From positions 310,001-374,000 of the forward strand of contig NZ_JABAIH010000001.1 of assembly GCF_012641395.1 (NCBI RefSeq): a stretch of 64,000 nucleotides of DNA, in the 5' to 3' direction. This DNA is from Rhizobium sp. P32RR-XVIII. Its GTDB lineage: Bacteria > Pseudomonadota > Alphaproteobacteria > Rhizobiales > Rhizobiaceae. The notes under the pieces are model-generated. The model did not search any database and was not told the origin of the DNA. It worked only from the letters and a program-made list of their open reading frames with translations. The position numbers and the translations under genes are program-made. Shown in pieces: positions 38,665 through 49,452 of this stretch (positions within the stretch are counted from its first letter, which is position 1; each line of letters opens with the position of its first letter).

Positions 38665-41007
38665 TCAGAATTCTTCCCAATTGTCCTGTGCAATGGCTGC
38701 CGAGCCGTGTGACTGCGGAAGAGGCCGGCGCGGCGCTGGAGCCGCGGAACGGTAGGCAGGGGCAGGCGCTGCAGCGGAGCGCATCTTCTGTGCCGTCGAG
38801 CGTAGCGTGCTCGCATTGCTCTGACCCGACACGCGGAAGCGGAGCACGAGAGCGTTGAGCGTCTGCGCTTCGTCGTTTAGCGCAACGCTGGCTGCCGTCG
38901 CCTCTTCCACCATTGCCGCATTCTGCTGGGTGACCTGGTCCATCTGGTTCATGGCCTGGTTGATTTCCTTGAGGCCGATCGCCTGTTCGCTTGCGGAGGC
39001 TGAAATCTGCCGGATGAGCCCGTTGATATTCATGACCTGCTCGGAAATCTTGTGCAGCGTGCCGCCGGCGCGGCCGACGAGTTCGACGCCTTCCTTCACC
39101 TGGACGGCCGAGGTATTGATCAGCGTCTTGATCTCCTTGGCGGCATTGGCGGACCGCTGTGCCAGCTCTCTGACTTCCTGTGCGACCACTGCGAAGCCCT
39201 TGCCTGCCTCGCCGGCACGGGCGGCTTCGACCCCGGCATTCAGCGCCAGGAGGTTTGTCTGGAAGGCGATCTCATCGATAACGCCGATGATCCGAGAGAC
39301 CTCCGTCGACGATTGCTCGATGCCCTGCATGGAGGCAATTGCCTTTTGCACGACTTCGCCAGACTTTTCCGCGTCTTCGCAGGCGAGGTTGACATTATCC
39401 GCGGCCGTACGTGCATTCTCCGCACTGAAATTGACCTGCGCCGTCAGCTCGTTGAGGGCGGCGGCGGTCTCTTCCAGACTTGCCGCCTGCTGTTCCGTAC
39501 GCTTGGCAAGATCCGAGGCGCTGTTGCTGATTTCGCTCGTGCCCGAGCCGATGTTCACGACGCTGAGGTTCATCGTGTTGACGGTTTCCTCGAGGCTTGC
39601 GAGGGCAGCGTTGAAATCCTCCTTCAGCTTGGCGTATTCACCCGGGAACTCTACCGTGATGCGGTGGCCGAGGTTGCCTTGCGACAGTTCGGAAAGACCG
39701 GCGCCTACAACCGACACGATCTGCCGCTGGAGAGCGACGGCATCCTGGCGTTCGGCTTCCGAGCGGCTGCGCTCGCTTTCGGCGGCATGGCGCTGATCAT
39801 TGGCTTCTGCTTCCAGGCGCTGCGTATCGGCAAGCGCGAAGCGGAAGCCTTCGAGGGCCTTGGCAACCGAGCCGATCTCGTCGGCACGATCCTGACCGGC
39901 CACCGGTTCCTCGTACTTGCCGTTGCTGAGCGCGCGAACACTGGCGACGAGGCCGCCGAGCGGGTTCTGAACAAGACCGCGCACGGCGAAATAGAGCGCC
40001 AGCAGGACTGCGCCGAGGACAACGATGCCGGCCGCGATCATGATGTAAGTCTGAGCTTGGACTTGTGCATTGATGGCGCTATGCGGCACGTCGACAAGCA
40101 CTACCCAAGTCGCATTGAGGCCGGGGACTGCAAACGGATAGACGACCCGATCGAAAGGTTCGTTGCCATTAAAAGTCAGGTTTCTGACGACACCGGCCGT
40201 GTTCGAGGAAAGGGCTGCCTTCACCTCGGTCGCGCCATCGCCTTCGCCGTAAGGCTTGGACATGAGATCGGGCTGCGGCGCAACGATCCAGTTACCGTTC
40301 TGGGCGAGAAGGTTGACGCGTCCTGAACCGAAGGGATGCAGGGCTTGCAACTTGTCGGTCAGCGATTTCAGCGAGATATCGACACCTTCGACGCCGACCA
40401 TCTTTCCGCCGGATATGACCGGATACGCGATTGAGGTCAGCAGCGTCGGGACGTCCGTGCCCTCTGCAAGATACGGCGCCGTGATGGCGCCCTTGCCGCT
40501 CTCAGCGGCAAGCTTCCACCACTCGGCTGTATAATCGTTGTCAAAGGTCGAAAATTGGATCGCACCGTCCTTCGTCTTCGACCAGTAGGGCGAAAAGGCA
40601 CCATTCTTGTTCGTGCCCTCGTCGAGGTTGTTGGCGATCTCCGTCGTCTTGCCGTCCAAAGCCCCAAGTTGCTCGCAGAACCAGCTGCCGAAGGCGAAAG
40701 CGTTCTGCTCGAGATTGGCCTTGAGAACATTGATCATGCCCTTGCGATCAAAGTCCTTGCCGTCGAGACCGCGGCCGAGGACGCCCGACATCGAGCGGGC
40801 CGCGCTGCCAAGTTCGCCGACAGCGCCGGCGATCTCGTTGGCAATCGATTTTGCTTCGAGATCGGCCTGATCCATCGTCAGCGTCTGAACGCGATCGCGG
40901 GTTTGATCGATCAGGTAGAGATTGAAGACCAACAAGACGAGCGCGATGGCCGCGCCAGTGATGAGGATGAGCTTTGCGGCTAGCGACTTCATGCGAAAGA
41001 TGAACAT
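38665..41007 (-). CDS. Transmembrane methyl-accepting chemotaxis protein with NWEEF tail
   Basis: A classical chemoreceptor of about 780 residues. TM1 is at about 10-30 ([20 protein letters not shown]) and TM2 near 335-360, with a Cache-type periplasmic ligand domain between (about 35-325). HAMP and the signalling hairpin follow, with the tip [31 protein letters not shown]. The last residues are NWEEF, the CheR/CheB tether pentapeptide. The start at 41007 has GAGG four bases ahead; earlier and later Met codons lack a site. Ligand unknown. The signalling partners are not in this window. Confidence 0.92.
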   Translation of the reverse strand: MFIFRMKSLAAKLILITGAAIALVLLVFNLYLIDQTRDRVQTLTMDQADLEAKSIANEIAGAVGELGSAARSMSGVLGRGLDGKDFDRKGMINVLKANLEQNAFAFGSWFCEQLGALDGKTTEIANNLDEGTNKNGAFSPYWSKTKDGAIQFSTFDNDYTAEWWKLAAESGKGAITAPYLAEGTDVPTLLTSIAYPVISGGKMVGVEGVDISLKSLTDKLQALHPFGSGRVNLLAQNGNWIVAPQPDLMSKPYGEGDGATEVKAALSSNTAGVVRNLTFNGNEPFDRVVYPFAVPGLNATWVVLVDVPHSAINAQVQAQTYIMIAAGIVVLGAVLLALYFAVRGLVQNPLGGLVASVRALSNGKYEEPVAGQDRADEIGSVAKALEGFRFALADTQRLEAEANDQRHAAESERSRSEAERQDAVALQRQIVSVVGAGLSELSQGNLGHRITVEFPGEYAKLKEDFNAALASLEETVNTMNLSVVNIGSGTSEISNSASDLAKRTEQQAASLEETAAALNELTAQVNFSAENARTAADNVNLACEDAEKSGEVVQKAIASMQGIEQSSTEVSRIIGVIDEIAFQTNLLALNAGVEAARAGEAGKGFAVVAQEVRELAQRSANAAKEIKTLINTSAVQVKEGVELVGRAGGTLHKISEQVMNINGLIRQISASASEQAIGLKEINQAMNQMDQVTQQNAAMVEEATAASVALNDEAQTLNALVLRFRVSGQSNASTLRSTAQKMRSAAAPAPAYRSAAPAPRRPLPQSHGSAAIAQDNWEEF

Positions 41008-41233
41008 GGTGCCTCGGCAGGAGCGACGCACCGGAGGCGCATTCTCCGGCACAGGCATGGATATGCCGCGCCGTCATGGAGCAGCCCTGAGTTGCCGGGC
41101 TGCTAGAAGAGGCCCGGCGATCGACAGAATGATGGCCGGAAACCTCTTAAATTTGAATGAAACTCTATGGATTCAGGCTGCTAGTGCCTTGATTGGACTC
41201 GCTTTCTGCGAGTGGGGGTTGAAACAGACAAGG

Positions 41234-42133
41234 CTATATCTTGTTTGCGACTTCGGCAGACAGTGGAATGGACGGCTGCGCTCCAGCCTTGAGGCATGCA
41301 AGCGATCCGGCGACCGCTGCCCGGCGCAGTGCTTTGTGAAAATCCACGCCCTCATCGAGGCTTGCGGCGAAATAGCCGCAGAAGGTATCACCGGCGCCGA
41401 CCGTGTCCACGGGTTCGATCTTGAGCCCCTGTGCCCGCAGGATTTTTCCGTCCCGGATGGCGATGACGCCCTCAGCGCCGAGGGTTACGATCAAGGTCTG
41501 ACCGGTCTCCCCGTGCAGGAGCTTCAGCGCCGCCTCGCGGTCGGCTGCGTTCATGCCGTCCTGACCAGCCAGGCGCTCGAACTCCGTTTCGTTGGCAATG
41601 ACGATATCGGCAAGACGTCCGAGACGCGGGGCGTCGACAGTGAGGGGAGCGAGGTTGAGAATAGTGGTTACGCCTTTCCCGCGCGCGGCGGCAAGTGCGT
41701 GCTCGACGGCCGAACCTGGCACTTCCAGCTGCAAGACAAGAATATCGCCCTCGCGCATCGCGTCGAGCGCACGATTGGCGTCCGAGGCGGTAAGGGTGCC
41801 GTTTGCACCCGGGACAACGGCGATCATGTTCTCGCCGTCTCCGCCTACGAGGATCAGCGCCGTGCCGGTCGGCCCGTCGACATGCTTGACGCCCGCAAGC
41901 TGCGTCCCTGCCTGATCAAGAAGCGCCAGCGCCGGAGCGGCGAACTCATCCTTGCCGACCGCGCCGACCATATGCACCACCCGTCCGGCGCGTTGTGCTG
42001 CCAGTGCCTGATTAGCTCCCTTGCCGCCGGCTGCCGTCGCGAACCCGTTGCCCGCCACCGTTTCACCGGGCTTAGGCAGCCGGTCGGTCGTGGCGATAAG
42101 GTCCATGTTGATGGAGCCGAAAACTGTGATCAT
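41234..42133 (-). CDS. rbsK: Ribokinase (PfkB family)
   Basis: Phosphorylates D-ribose to ribose-5-phosphate. The N-terminus MITVFGSINMDLIATTDRLP and GGKGANQALAAQRAG are the ribokinase sugar-site signature, and DTVGAGDTFCGYFA is the PfkB catalytic motif (Asp base near residue 250). At 299 residues it has normal length. No ribose transporter is beside it. It lies 50 bases downstream of rmuC. A small hairpin of ACTCGC-5-GCGAGT occurs 21 bases after the stop but lacks a T-run. Confidence 0.9.
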   Translation of the reverse strand: MITVFGSINMDLIATTDRLPKPGETVAGNGFATAAGGKGANQALAAQRAGRVVHMVGAVGKDEFAAPALALLDQAGTQLAGVKHVDGPTGTALILVGGDGENMIAVVPGANGTLTASDANRALDAMREGDILVLQLEVPGSAVEHALAAARGKGVTTILNLAPLTVDAPRLGRLADIVIANETEFERLAGQDGMNAADREAALKLLHGETGQTLIVTLGAEGVIAIRDGKILRAQGLKIEPVDTVGAGDTFCGYFAASLDEGVDFHKALRRAAVAGSLACLKAGAQPSIPLSAEVANKI

Positions 42134-42183
42134 AAGGGTGTTCCGTCCAAGCCTTTATTTGGACGCGACAGTGCCCGATGGCC

Positions 42184-43407
42184 TCACTCCTCGTCAACCA
42201 CTCTCAGCTTCAGGAGACCGGTGCGACTTTCGACCGACTTCGCCGCAGGCGCGCTTTCACGTTCCTCCTTGAGCGCTTCCGCTCCCTCGAATTCCAGCGC
42301 CTCGATCTTGGCGCCACGTTTCGTGAGCTTATCGGTCGATGTGATGATCTGATCAACATCCCGCTGCGCTTGCGAAAAATGGGTCTGCAGCTTGCGAACA
42401 CGCTCGTCGAGGCGTCCCAGATCATCCATGAGGGTGGCGACTTCGCCCTGAATGACGTGCGCCTGCGCGCGCATGCGCTGATCCTTCAGGACGGCCTGGA
42501 TAACCTGGATCGACAACATCAACAGCGAGGGAGAGACGATGACGATGCGGGAACGATGCGCCTTCTGCACGACCGGTTCGAAGTTCTCGTGGATTTCAGC
42601 GAAGATCGACTCCGAGGGAACGAAGAGAAAGGCAGTGTCCTGCGTTTCGCCCTGGATAAGATATTTTTCCGAGATATCGCGGATATGAATTTCCATGTCG
42701 CGGCGAAACTGCTGCGAGGCAAGCTTGGTTGCCTCCGGATTGCCCGCGTCGCGAATGGCATTCCAGGCCTCGAGGGGAAACTTAGCATCGATGACCAGCG
42801 GCGGCGCGCCGTTCGGCATGCGCACGGTGCAGTCGGGGCGGGAGCCGTTGGAAAGCGTCTGCTGGAAACCATAGGCGCCCATCGGTAGCCCATCGGCAAC
42901 GATGGTCTCCATGCGCGACTGTCCGAAAGCGCCGCGCGTTTGCTTGTTGGAGAGGATGGCTTGGAGTCCGACGACATCCTTCGCTAGGGTTTGGATGTTA
43001 TTCTGAGCCGCATCGATGACTGCCAGCCGCTCCTGCAGGCGCTGGAGGTTCTCATGCGTCGACTTCGTCTGCTCGCTGATCGTCGTGCTCACACGCTGCG
43101 ACATGCCGTCGAGGCGCTGATTGATAGCCTGGTTGAGCTCGGCCTGGCGAGTCCCGAAGACCTCGGCCATGGTCGAGATACGTCCCTGCATCTCGGCCTG
43201 GATCTTCAGAAGTTCGGCCATGCGGGCGTCCGCCTCGGCCGCCCTCATCGCCGCCTCCTCAGTTTGTTCGCGGCGGAGGCTGCTGCTTCTGAAAAGCAGG
43301 ACAATCAGCGCTAAAACGATGGCGGCGATAGTGCCACCTGCGAGGGCAAGCATGGCTGGGCTGAGCCCAGCGAGCGAAATTGTCAGCGAGTCGGTAACAT
43401 TGTTCAT
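42184..43407 (-). CDS. rmuC: DNA recombination protein RmuC homologue
   Basis: A 407-residue protein: one N-terminal membrane helix (about 17-40), a long coiled coil (about 45-150), then the RmuC nuclease-like domain with MGAYGFQQTLSNGSRPDC and VIDAKFPLEAWNAI. In E. coli RmuC limits inversions at short inverted repeats; its biochemistry is unsettled. The stop is 50 bases before rbsK. Divergent from the globin-coupled receptor. Confidence 0.93.
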   Translation of the reverse strand: MNNVTDSLTISLAGLSPAMLALAGGTIAAIVLALIVLLFRSSSLRREQTEEAAMRAAEADARMAELLKIQAEMQGRISTMAEVFGTRQAELNQAINQRLDGMSQRVSTTISEQTKSTHENLQRLQERLAVIDAAQNNIQTLAKDVVGLQAILSNKQTRGAFGQSRMETIVADGLPMGAYGFQQTLSNGSRPDCTVRMPNGAPPLVIDAKFPLEAWNAIRDAGNPEATKLASQQFRRDMEIHIRDISEKYLIQGETQDTAFLFVPSESIFAEIHENFEPVVQKAHRSRIVIVSPSLLMLSIQVIQAVLKDQRMRAQAHVIQGEVATLMDDLGRLDERVRKLQTHFSQAQRDVDQIITSTDKLTKRGAKIEALEFEGAEALKEERESAPAAKSVESRTGLLKLRVVDEE

Positions 43408-43467
43408 GCCGGCACAATAACAAACTCGGCAGCAATGGCTAGATCAAAACGTGAACAGATCCACAGC

Positions 43468-43500
43468 GCAGATTGCGATGCAAAATATCGCAGGGTCTGC
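43468..43500 (+). other. Nested hairpin in leader of the globin-coupled receptor
   Basis: GCAGA-2-GCGAT-7-ATCGC-4-TCTGC forms a two-tier stem in the 206-base gap between rmuC and the receptor. No T-run follows. It could be an operator or an RNA stem, on either strand. Confidence 0.4.
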
Positions 43501-43613
43501 GAGGTGAAGCTCTTTGAAATATTCGTCTGGGTTAACGAATGCTCAACTATATTTTCGAATTGTCCTTTTGACACAAACCTTTATCGCGCCCAAGCGCCAG
43601 ACAGAGATACATC

Positions 43614-45110
43614 ATGACCAGTCAGCAATCCGAAAACGCACTCAAGCAGCGTCTCGATTTTATCGGCCTCGACGGCGAGGCACGTAAGATGATGCGGGAG
43701 TTGCGGCCGGTGATCGGCGAGCTGGTCGGCGGTGCCCTGGAAAAGTTCTACGGAAAGATCGCAAGGACGCCTGCCGTCGCCAGCTTCTTTTCCGATAAGG
43801 CGCATGTGAACCATGCCAAGAAGCGGCAGGAGGATCACTGGGCGAACCTCGCCGGCGGCAATTTCGACGATAGCTACGTGAACGGCGTCAAGGCAGTCGG
43901 CAAAACGCATGCCCGGATTGGCCTGGAGCCGCGCTGGTATATCGGCGGCTACGCAATCGTCATGTCGGAACTCGTCAAAGGCATCATGGAAAAGCAGTGG
44001 CCGTCACGCTTCGGCCGCCAGCAGGGCAAGGTGCTTGCGGAAAAGCTCACCGCCGTCATCAAAGCCGGCATGCTCGACATGGACTATTCCATCTCCGTCT
44101 ATCTCGAGACGCTGGATGAGAAGCGCCGCGCGCTGGAAGAGGAGCGTGCCAAGGCGGAAGAGGACAAGGCAATTGCGCTTGCTCACCTGCGCCGCGGACT
44201 GGAAGCTCTCTCGAATGGCGATCTCGAAGCGACGCTGCCGGCGGACCTTCCGGGTCAATTCGGCCAGATGGCGGAGGATTATAACCGGGCGGTTGCGGCT
44301 CTCCGCGTCTCGTTCGCCTCGGTACGCAGCAGTTCGGGCGAGATCAAGAGCGGTGCGGACGTAATCTCCAAGGCAACCGACGATCTGGCGCTTCGTACGG
44401 CGCAACAGGCCGCCGGCGTTGAGGAAAGCTCCGCCGCCCTCCAGCAACTCTCCGTTAGCGTTGCCCAGACGGCGGCAAATGCCGAAAAGGCGTCCGGCGC
44501 GGTGCGCGAGACGCAGCAGAAAGCGAAGAGCTCCGGCGAACTGGTGACGAGTGCCGTGTCGGCTATGGCGGGCATCGAAAAGTCGTCCACCGAGATTGCT
44601 AAGATCATCGGTGTAATCGATGAAATTGCCTTTCAGACGAACCTTCTGGCGCTCAATGCGGGTGTCGAGGCTGCGCGTGCGGGCGAGGCGGGCAAGGGCT
44701 TTGCCGTCGTCGCGCAGGAGGTGCGTCAGCTTGCGCAGCGTACGGCCGATGCCGCCAAGGAGATCAAGAACCTGATCTCCGAAAGCTCCATGCAGGTGAA
44801 TGAGGGCGTCGGCATCGTCAGCAGCACCGGCGAAGCTCTCAGCGATATGATCAGCCGCATCGACGTCATCAACCGCTTCGTCGCAGATATCGCGGCGGCT
44901 GCGCGGGATCAGGCAACGGGGGTCAACGAAGTCAGCATCGCGATCCGCAACATGGATACGATCACCCAGCAGAATTCCGGCATGGTTGAAAATACGTCGG
45001 CAGAAACCCGGCGGCTGCGCGCTGAGGTCGACAACCTCGTGGCGCTGTTGCAGCGCTTCAATATCCGCTCGCAGGAGCGCCGGGCGCTGGCATCCCGCCG
45101 CGCCGCTTGA
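43614..45110 (+). CDS. Globin-coupled soluble chemoreceptor
   Basis: A 498-residue cytosolic receptor with no membrane helix. The N-terminal protoglobin domain (about 1-170) has the proximal haem His as His-99 in [16 protein letters not shown], a pattern shared with HemAT-type oxygen sensors. A short coiled coil and a HAMP-like segment (about 175-260) lead into the MA signalling hairpin with tip [22 protein letters not shown]. The C-terminus, [11 protein letters not shown], lacks the NWExF tether. Oxygen or other diatomic gas sensing is inferred from family; rhizobial icpA, within a che operon, is a similar protein. Confidence 0.9.
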   Translation: MTSQQSENALKQRLDFIGLDGEARKMMRELRPVIGELVGGALEKFYGKIARTPAVASFFSDKAHVNHAKKRQEDHWANLAGGNFDDSYVNGVKAVGKTHARIGLEPRWYIGGYAIVMSELVKGIMEKQWPSRFGRQQGKVLAEKLTAVIKAGMLDMDYSISVYLETLDEKRRALEEERAKAEEDKAIALAHLRRGLEALSNGDLEATLPADLPGQFGQMAEDYNRAVAALRVSFASVRSSSGEIKSGADVISKATDDLALRTAQQAAGVEESSAALQQLSVSVAQTAANAEKASGAVRETQQKAKSSGELVTSAVSAMAGIEKSSTEIAKIIGVIDEIAFQTNLLALNAGVEAARAGEAGKGFAVVAQEVRQLAQRTADAAKEIKNLISESSMQVNEGVGIVSSTGEALSDMISRIDVINRFVADIAAAARDQATGVNEVSIAIRNMDTITQQNSGMVENTSAETRRLRAEVDNLVALLQRFNIRSQERRALASRRAA

Positions 45111-45207
45111 CCGAATTACGGCGAAATTCCGGAGGGCTGCGTAAAAAAGCGCCTTCCGTGATTTCAGAATAATTCCCTAGCCGGAAAAGATAGGCTATGG
45201 GAACGCC

Positions 45208-45723
45208 ATGACCATCAAGCCACTTATCATTCTTCCCGATCCCGTTCTCCGACAGGTCTCCAAGCCGATCGAGCGAGTCGACGCCGATCTCAAGCGTCTT
45301 GCCGACGACATGCTGGAAACGATGTATGACGCGCCTGGCATCGGCCTGGCCGCGATCCAGATCGGCGTACCGCGCCGCATGCTGGTGATCGACGTCTCCC
45401 GCGAGGGCGAGGAAAAGCAGCCACAGGTCTTCATCAATCCGGAGATCATCACGTCTTCCGACGTGCGATCGGTTTACGAAGAGGGCTGCCTCTCCATTCC
45501 TGATTACTATGCCGAGGTTGAGCGCCCCGCTGTTGTAACGGTCAAGTATCTCGATCGTGACGGCAAGGAACAGACGACGGAGGCCGATGGCCTTCTCGCC
45601 ACTTGCCTGCAGCACGAGATAGACCATCTGAACGGCGTCCTCTTCATCGATCATATCTCGCGCCTGAAGCGGGAGATGGTGATCAAGAAGTTCACAAAGG
45701 CTGCCAAGCCGAAGGTGCTCTAA
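45208..45723 (+). CDS. def: Peptide deformylase
   Basis: Removes the formyl group from nascent proteins. All three motifs are visible: [11 protein letters not shown] (I), EEGCLSIP (II, with the metal Cys) and [13 protein letters not shown] (III, with both His and the catalytic Glu). It has 171 residues. It leads a def-fmt-truA run that is typical of alphaproteobacteria; fmt begins 86 bases after its stop. Confidence 0.97.
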   Translation: MTIKPLIILPDPVLRQVSKPIERVDADLKRLADDMLETMYDAPGIGLAAIQIGVPRRMLVIDVSREGEEKQPQVFINPEIITSSDVRSVYEEGCLSIPDYYAEVERPAVVTVKYLDRDGKEQTTEADGLLATCLQHEIDHLNGVLFIDHISRLKREMVIKKFTKAAKPKVL

Positions 45724-45809
45724 AGCAGCCCGGTCAAAATTTCGGCCAAGCGTGCTCATTGGTCTTAGGCTGTTGGAAAACGGCTGAACCTTTTAATTGG
45801 CGAGAAAAG

Positions 45810-46745
45810 ATGTCGCTTCGCATCATTTTTATGGGAACGCCGGACTTTTCGGTCCCGACATTGCGGACGCTGGTGGACGCCGGACAGGAGATCGCTGCGG
45901 TCTATACCCAGCCGCCGCGGCCGGGCGGGCGGCGCGGTCTCGACCTGCAGAAGTCGCCGGTCCATCAGGCTGCTGAACTGCTGGGGCTGCCGGTCTTCAC
46001 GCCGGTCAATTTCAAGGCGCCGGAAGAGCGGGAGCGCTTTCGTGCGCTCAATGCCGACGTAGCGGTTGTCGTCGCCTACGGACTGCTGCTGCCGGAGGCG
46101 ATTTTGAGCGGAACGCGCTATGGCTGCTACAATGGCCACGCCTCTCTGTTGCCGCGCTGGCGGGGCGCAGCGCCGATCCAAAGAGCGATCATGGCAGGCG
46201 ACAAGAAGACCGGCATGATGGTGATGAAGATGGACAAGGGGCTGGATACCGGCCCCGTCGCCCTTACCCGTGAAGTCGAGATCGGGCCGAACATGACGGC
46301 CGGCGAATTGCACGACAGGCTGATGCAGGTCGGCGCCCAGGCGATCGGCGAAGCGATGCTCAAGCTCGAAATGGGCGATCTGCCGCTGACGCCGCAGCCG
46401 GAAGATGGTGTCCTTTATGCCGCAAAGATCGATAAAGGCGAGACGCGGATCGATTTCACAAAGGCGGCGCAAGACGTGCACAATCATATCCGCGGGCTGG
46501 CGCCATTTCCTGGCGCCTGGTTCGAGGTCGAGATTGGCGGAAGGCCGGAGCGGGTGAAGGTGCTGGGTTCGGAACTTGCGAGCGGGCACGGTGCTGCTGG
46601 TGAGGTGTTGACCGACGATCTGGCCGTTGCCTGCGCATCTGGAGCTGTGCGGCTTACCAAGCTGCAGAAGGCGGGCGGCAAGCCGCTGCCGGCAGCCGAT
46701 TTCCTGCGTGGCACCCCGCTTGCGCGCGGCACGAGGCTAGGCTGA
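45810..46745 (+). CDS. fmt: Methionyl-tRNA formyltransferase
   Basis: Formylates initiator Met-tRNA with 10-formyl-THF. The N-terminus [21 protein letters not shown] and the catalytic [16 protein letters not shown] (Asn-His-Asp site upstream in [12 protein letters not shown]) are diagnostic. Total length 311 residues. The frame is open far upstream but the ATG at 45810 is the family start. The stop overlaps the truA start by one base (TGATG). Confidence 0.97.
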   Translation: MSLRIIFMGTPDFSVPTLRTLVDAGQEIAAVYTQPPRPGGRRGLDLQKSPVHQAAELLGLPVFTPVNFKAPEERERFRALNADVAVVVAYGLLLPEAILSGTRYGCYNGHASLLPRWRGAAPIQRAIMAGDKKTGMMVMKMDKGLDTGPVALTREVEIGPNMTAGELHDRLMQVGAQAIGEAMLKLEMGDLPLTPQPEDGVLYAAKIDKGETRIDFTKAAQDVHNHIRGLAPFPGAWFEVEIGGRPERVKVLGSELASGHGAAGEVLTDDLAVACASGAVRLTKLQKAGGKPLPAADFLRGTPLARGTRLG

Positions 46746-47551
46746 TGCCGCGCTACCGGATGACCGTCGAGTATGACGGAGCGCCCTATGTCGGCTGGCA
46801 GCGCCAGGAAAATGGCCCCTCCGTTCAGGGCGCGATCGAAGGTGCGATCCTCTCGCTGAGCGGCGAGACCGTGTCGGTCCGCGGTGCGGGGCGTACGGAT
46901 TCCGGCGTGCATGCCATGGGTCAGGTGATACACGCCGATCTGTCGAAGGAATGGCCGGCCTTCAAGCTGCAGAATGCCTTGAACGCGCATCTGAAGCTCG
47001 CCGGCGAACGCGTGTCCATTCTTGATGTTCAGGCAGTTACTGAATTCTTCGATGCGCGTTTTTCCGCCGAGCGACGGCACTATCTTTATCGCATCATCAG
47101 CAGACGCGCACCGCTGGCACTCGAAGCGGGCAAAGCCTGGTGGGTGCCGAAGGCACTTGACCACGAAGTGATGCATGCGGCGGCACAGATCTTGGTCGGC
47201 AATCACGACTTCTCCACCTTCCGATCCGCGCACTGCCAGGCGAACAGCCCGATACGCACGCTCGACCGCCTGGACGTGACGCGAAACGGCGAACTCATCG
47301 AGATCCGGGCAACGGCGCAGAGTTTCCTCCACAACCAGATCCGCTCGTTTGCGGGAACGCTGAAGCTGGCGGGAGAAGGCAAGTGGACGCCCGAGGATGT
47401 GCGTGCCGCGCTCGAGGCGCGCGACCGCAAGGCTTGCGGTCCGGTGGCGCCGCCTGACGGGCTCTATTTCATGCAGGTCGATTACCCGGCGGTGATTACC
47501 GATCGCCGCAGACGGGCCGACGAGAACGGCCAGGATGACGATCTGTCATAG
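46745..47551 (+). CDS. truA: tRNA pseudouridine(38-40) synthase
   Basis: Makes pseudouridine in the anticodon arm. The catalytic Asp is in [14 protein letters not shown] near residue 56; RRHYLYRI and SFLHNQIRS are other family blocks. It has 268 residues. Convergent with the membrane-protein gene 24 bases away. Confidence 0.96.
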   Translation: MPRYRMTVEYDGAPYVGWQRQENGPSVQGAIEGAILSLSGETVSVRGAGRTDSGVHAMGQVIHADLSKEWPAFKLQNALNAHLKLAGERVSILDVQAVTEFFDARFSAERRHYLYRIISRRAPLALEAGKAWWVPKALDHEVMHAAAQILVGNHDFSTFRSAHCQANSPIRTLDRLDVTRNGELIEIRATAQSFLHNQIRSFAGTLKLAGEGKWTPEDVRAALEARDRKACGPVAPPDGLYFMQVDYPAVITDRRRRADENGQDDDLS

Positions 47552-47574
47552 CCGGCTTGTGGCAGGTCACGCAC

Positions 47575-48171
47575 CTACGCCGGATAAATGCCGAGGAAGC
47601 GCTGGAGATATTCGCCGAGCATCATCGTCGGCACCAGCAATGCGAGCGTCAGCGCGCCGACCATCAAGCCGTGACCGTGGAAGATCATCCGCAGAATCCG
47701 CGCCAGCATGAAGACCTGCGCCATCATGAAGAAGAGCAGCAGGAGCGACACAAATCCCACGGTACCGGGAATGAAGAAGACCAGTGCCAGCAGCAGGCCG
47801 TTGATGTAGGAAAGCGGCACGCCGAGCCAGTTTACGCTGACGACCACGGCCGCAAAGCGGTCACCCATGCGGAAGGCGAACAGCAACAGGCCGGCAAGGA
47901 CAAGGGGCACGAACCAGTTGGCCATCTCGACCAAACCCAGACGGAAATAGAAGGGCAGACCGACATCCATATCCGGCGGCATCGACTGCAGGAAGGCCTG
48001 ACGCCACCAGAGCCACGAAATGCCCATCGGCGGCAGGCACCAGGCAATCGCCCAGAAGGATCGGTTGATGCCGCGGTCCGACATGTCGAGAAACCGGAAG
48101 CCGCGCTTATCCATGCGGATCAGCAGCCACAGGCCGGCCAGATAATATTGGACTTCCCTAAGCCCCGGCAT
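47575..48171 (-). CDS. Uncharacterised inner-membrane protein coupled to dapE
   Basis: A 198-residue protein with five or six hydrophobic helices, for example [17 protein letters not shown] and [20 protein letters not shown]. It begins with a short cytosolic stretch rich in Arg and Trp. Its start overlaps the end of dapE by 14 bases, so it is translated from the same message. I do not recognise a named family; it may be a rhizobial conserved membrane protein with no known role in lysine synthesis. Confidence 0.8.
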   Translation of the reverse strand: MPGLREVQYYLAGLWLLIRMDKRGFRFLDMSDRGINRSFWAIAWCLPPMGISWLWWRQAFLQSMPPDMDVGLPFYFRLGLVEMANWFVPLVLAGLLLFAFRMGDRFAAVVVSVNWLGVPLSYINGLLLALVFFIPGTVGFVSLLLLFFMMAQVFMLARILRMIFHGHGLMVGALTLALLVPTMMLGEYLQRFLGIYPA

Positions 48172-49351
48172 TCTCGAACCAGCGCGCGATGAAGGTTTCG
48201 TAGATCTGCGTCAGCGTTTCGAGATCAGAAACGGCAACGCGCTCGTCGATCATGTGCATGGTCTGCCCGACGAGCCCGAATTCGACGACGGGGCAATAAT
48301 CCTTGATGAACCGCGCGTCCGACGTGCCGCCGGTGGTCGAAAGCTTCGGCGCCTTGCCGGTAATGCCTTCAACAGCAGAGGAGAGCGATGCGATCAGCGC
48401 ATTGTTGCGGGTGAGGAAAACATGGCTCGGCCGATCGGCCCAGACAAGGTCATATCTCACTGCCTCGCGCCCGGAACGCAGCGCACCATCTGCCGCCGCG
48501 GCGTCAAGACGCCGCAGGATTTCCGCCCGCAGCGTCTCTGCCGTCCAGGTGTCGTTGAAGCGGATGTTGAAGCTTGCCGTCGCCTTCGCCGGTATGACGT
48601 TGGTGGCCGGATTACCGACATCGACCGTGGTCACTTCCAGGTTGGATGGCTGAAAGTTTTCCGTTCCGTTGTCGAATGGAGGGTCCATCAGCGCGCTGGT
48701 CAACTGCAGCATGCCGCGCACAGGGTTGTCTGCGAGATGCGGATAGGCCGCATGGCCCTGAATGCCGTGAACGGTGATCTTGCCGGAGAGCGAACCACGG
48801 CGGCCGATCTTGATCATGTCGCCGAGTGCATCGGGATTGGTCGGCTCGCCGACGAGGCAGGCATCCCAGCGTTCGCCGCGTGCCGCCGCCCATTGCAGCA
48901 GCTTGATCGTTCCGTTGATCGACGGGCCTTCTTCGTCGCCGGTTATCAGGAAGGAAATCGAGCCCTTCGGATTTCCATGCTTTTCAATGTGCCGGGCCAC
49001 GGCCGCCACGAAGCAGGCGATGCCGCCCTTCATGTCGACGGCGCCGCGGCCGAAGAGTTCGCCGCCGGCGATCTCGGCAGCAAAGGGCGGGTGCGTCCAG
49101 GAGGCTTCATCGCCCGGCGGCACAACGTCGGTGTGCCCGGCAAACATCAGATGCGGGCCAGCGTCGCCCAGACGTGCATAGAGGTTTTCGACGTCCAGCG
49201 TGCCGGCTTCCGTCGCCTTTACCTTGTCCACTTTGAAGCCGAGCGGCGAAAGCATGGCATCAAGCGCTGAAAGCGCGCCACCTTCGGCGGGTGTCACCGA
49301 AGGGCAGCGGATGAGGGTCTGGAGATTGGCGACGGGATCGGTGGCGGTCAT
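48158..49351 (-). CDS. dapE: Succinyl-diaminopimelate desuccinylase
   Basis: A di-zinc M20 amidohydrolase, the step after DapD and the aminotransferase in lysine and meso-diaminopimelate synthesis. [27 protein letters not shown] and [12 protein letters not shown] give the metal ligands and the catalytic residues, while [11 protein letters not shown] closes the site. The ATG at 49351 gives 397 residues, the family length; a TTG at 49387 is open but has no ribosome site. The gap from dapD is 101 bases. Confidence 0.95.
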   Translation of the reverse strand: MTATDPVANLQTLIRCPSVTPAEGGALSALDAMLSPLGFKVDKVKATEAGTLDVENLYARLGDAGPHLMFAGHTDVVPPGDEASWTHPPFAAEIAGGELFGRGAVDMKGGIACFVAAVARHIEKHGNPKGSISFLITGDEEGPSINGTIKLLQWAAARGERWDACLVGEPTNPDALGDMIKIGRRGSLSGKITVHGIQGHAAYPHLADNPVRGMLQLTSALMDPPFDNGTENFQPSNLEVTTVDVGNPATNVIPAKATASFNIRFNDTWTAETLRAEILRRLDAAAADGALRSGREAVRYDLVWADRPSHVFLTRNNALIASLSSAVEGITGKAPKLSTTGGTSDARFIKDYCPVVEFGLVGQTMHMIDERVAVSDLETLTQIYETFIARWFENAGA

Positions 49352-49452
49352 GACGGTCGAATTATCCGGCGGGAATGGCAAAGACAAGGCAAGGCGGCGA
49401 ACCGCCTCGCTGAAAAGAGCGTCTGTTTACCGGATCGAAGCCGGGCTGTCAC

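Noticed and set aside
39052..40326. 424-residue frame opposite the 38.7-kb chemoreceptor
   Set aside because: Antisense to a clear receptor gene with no domain of its own.
41197..41213. Small hairpin after rbsK as a terminator
   Set aside because: The 6-bp stem is not followed by a T-run; evidence too weak to list as a feature.
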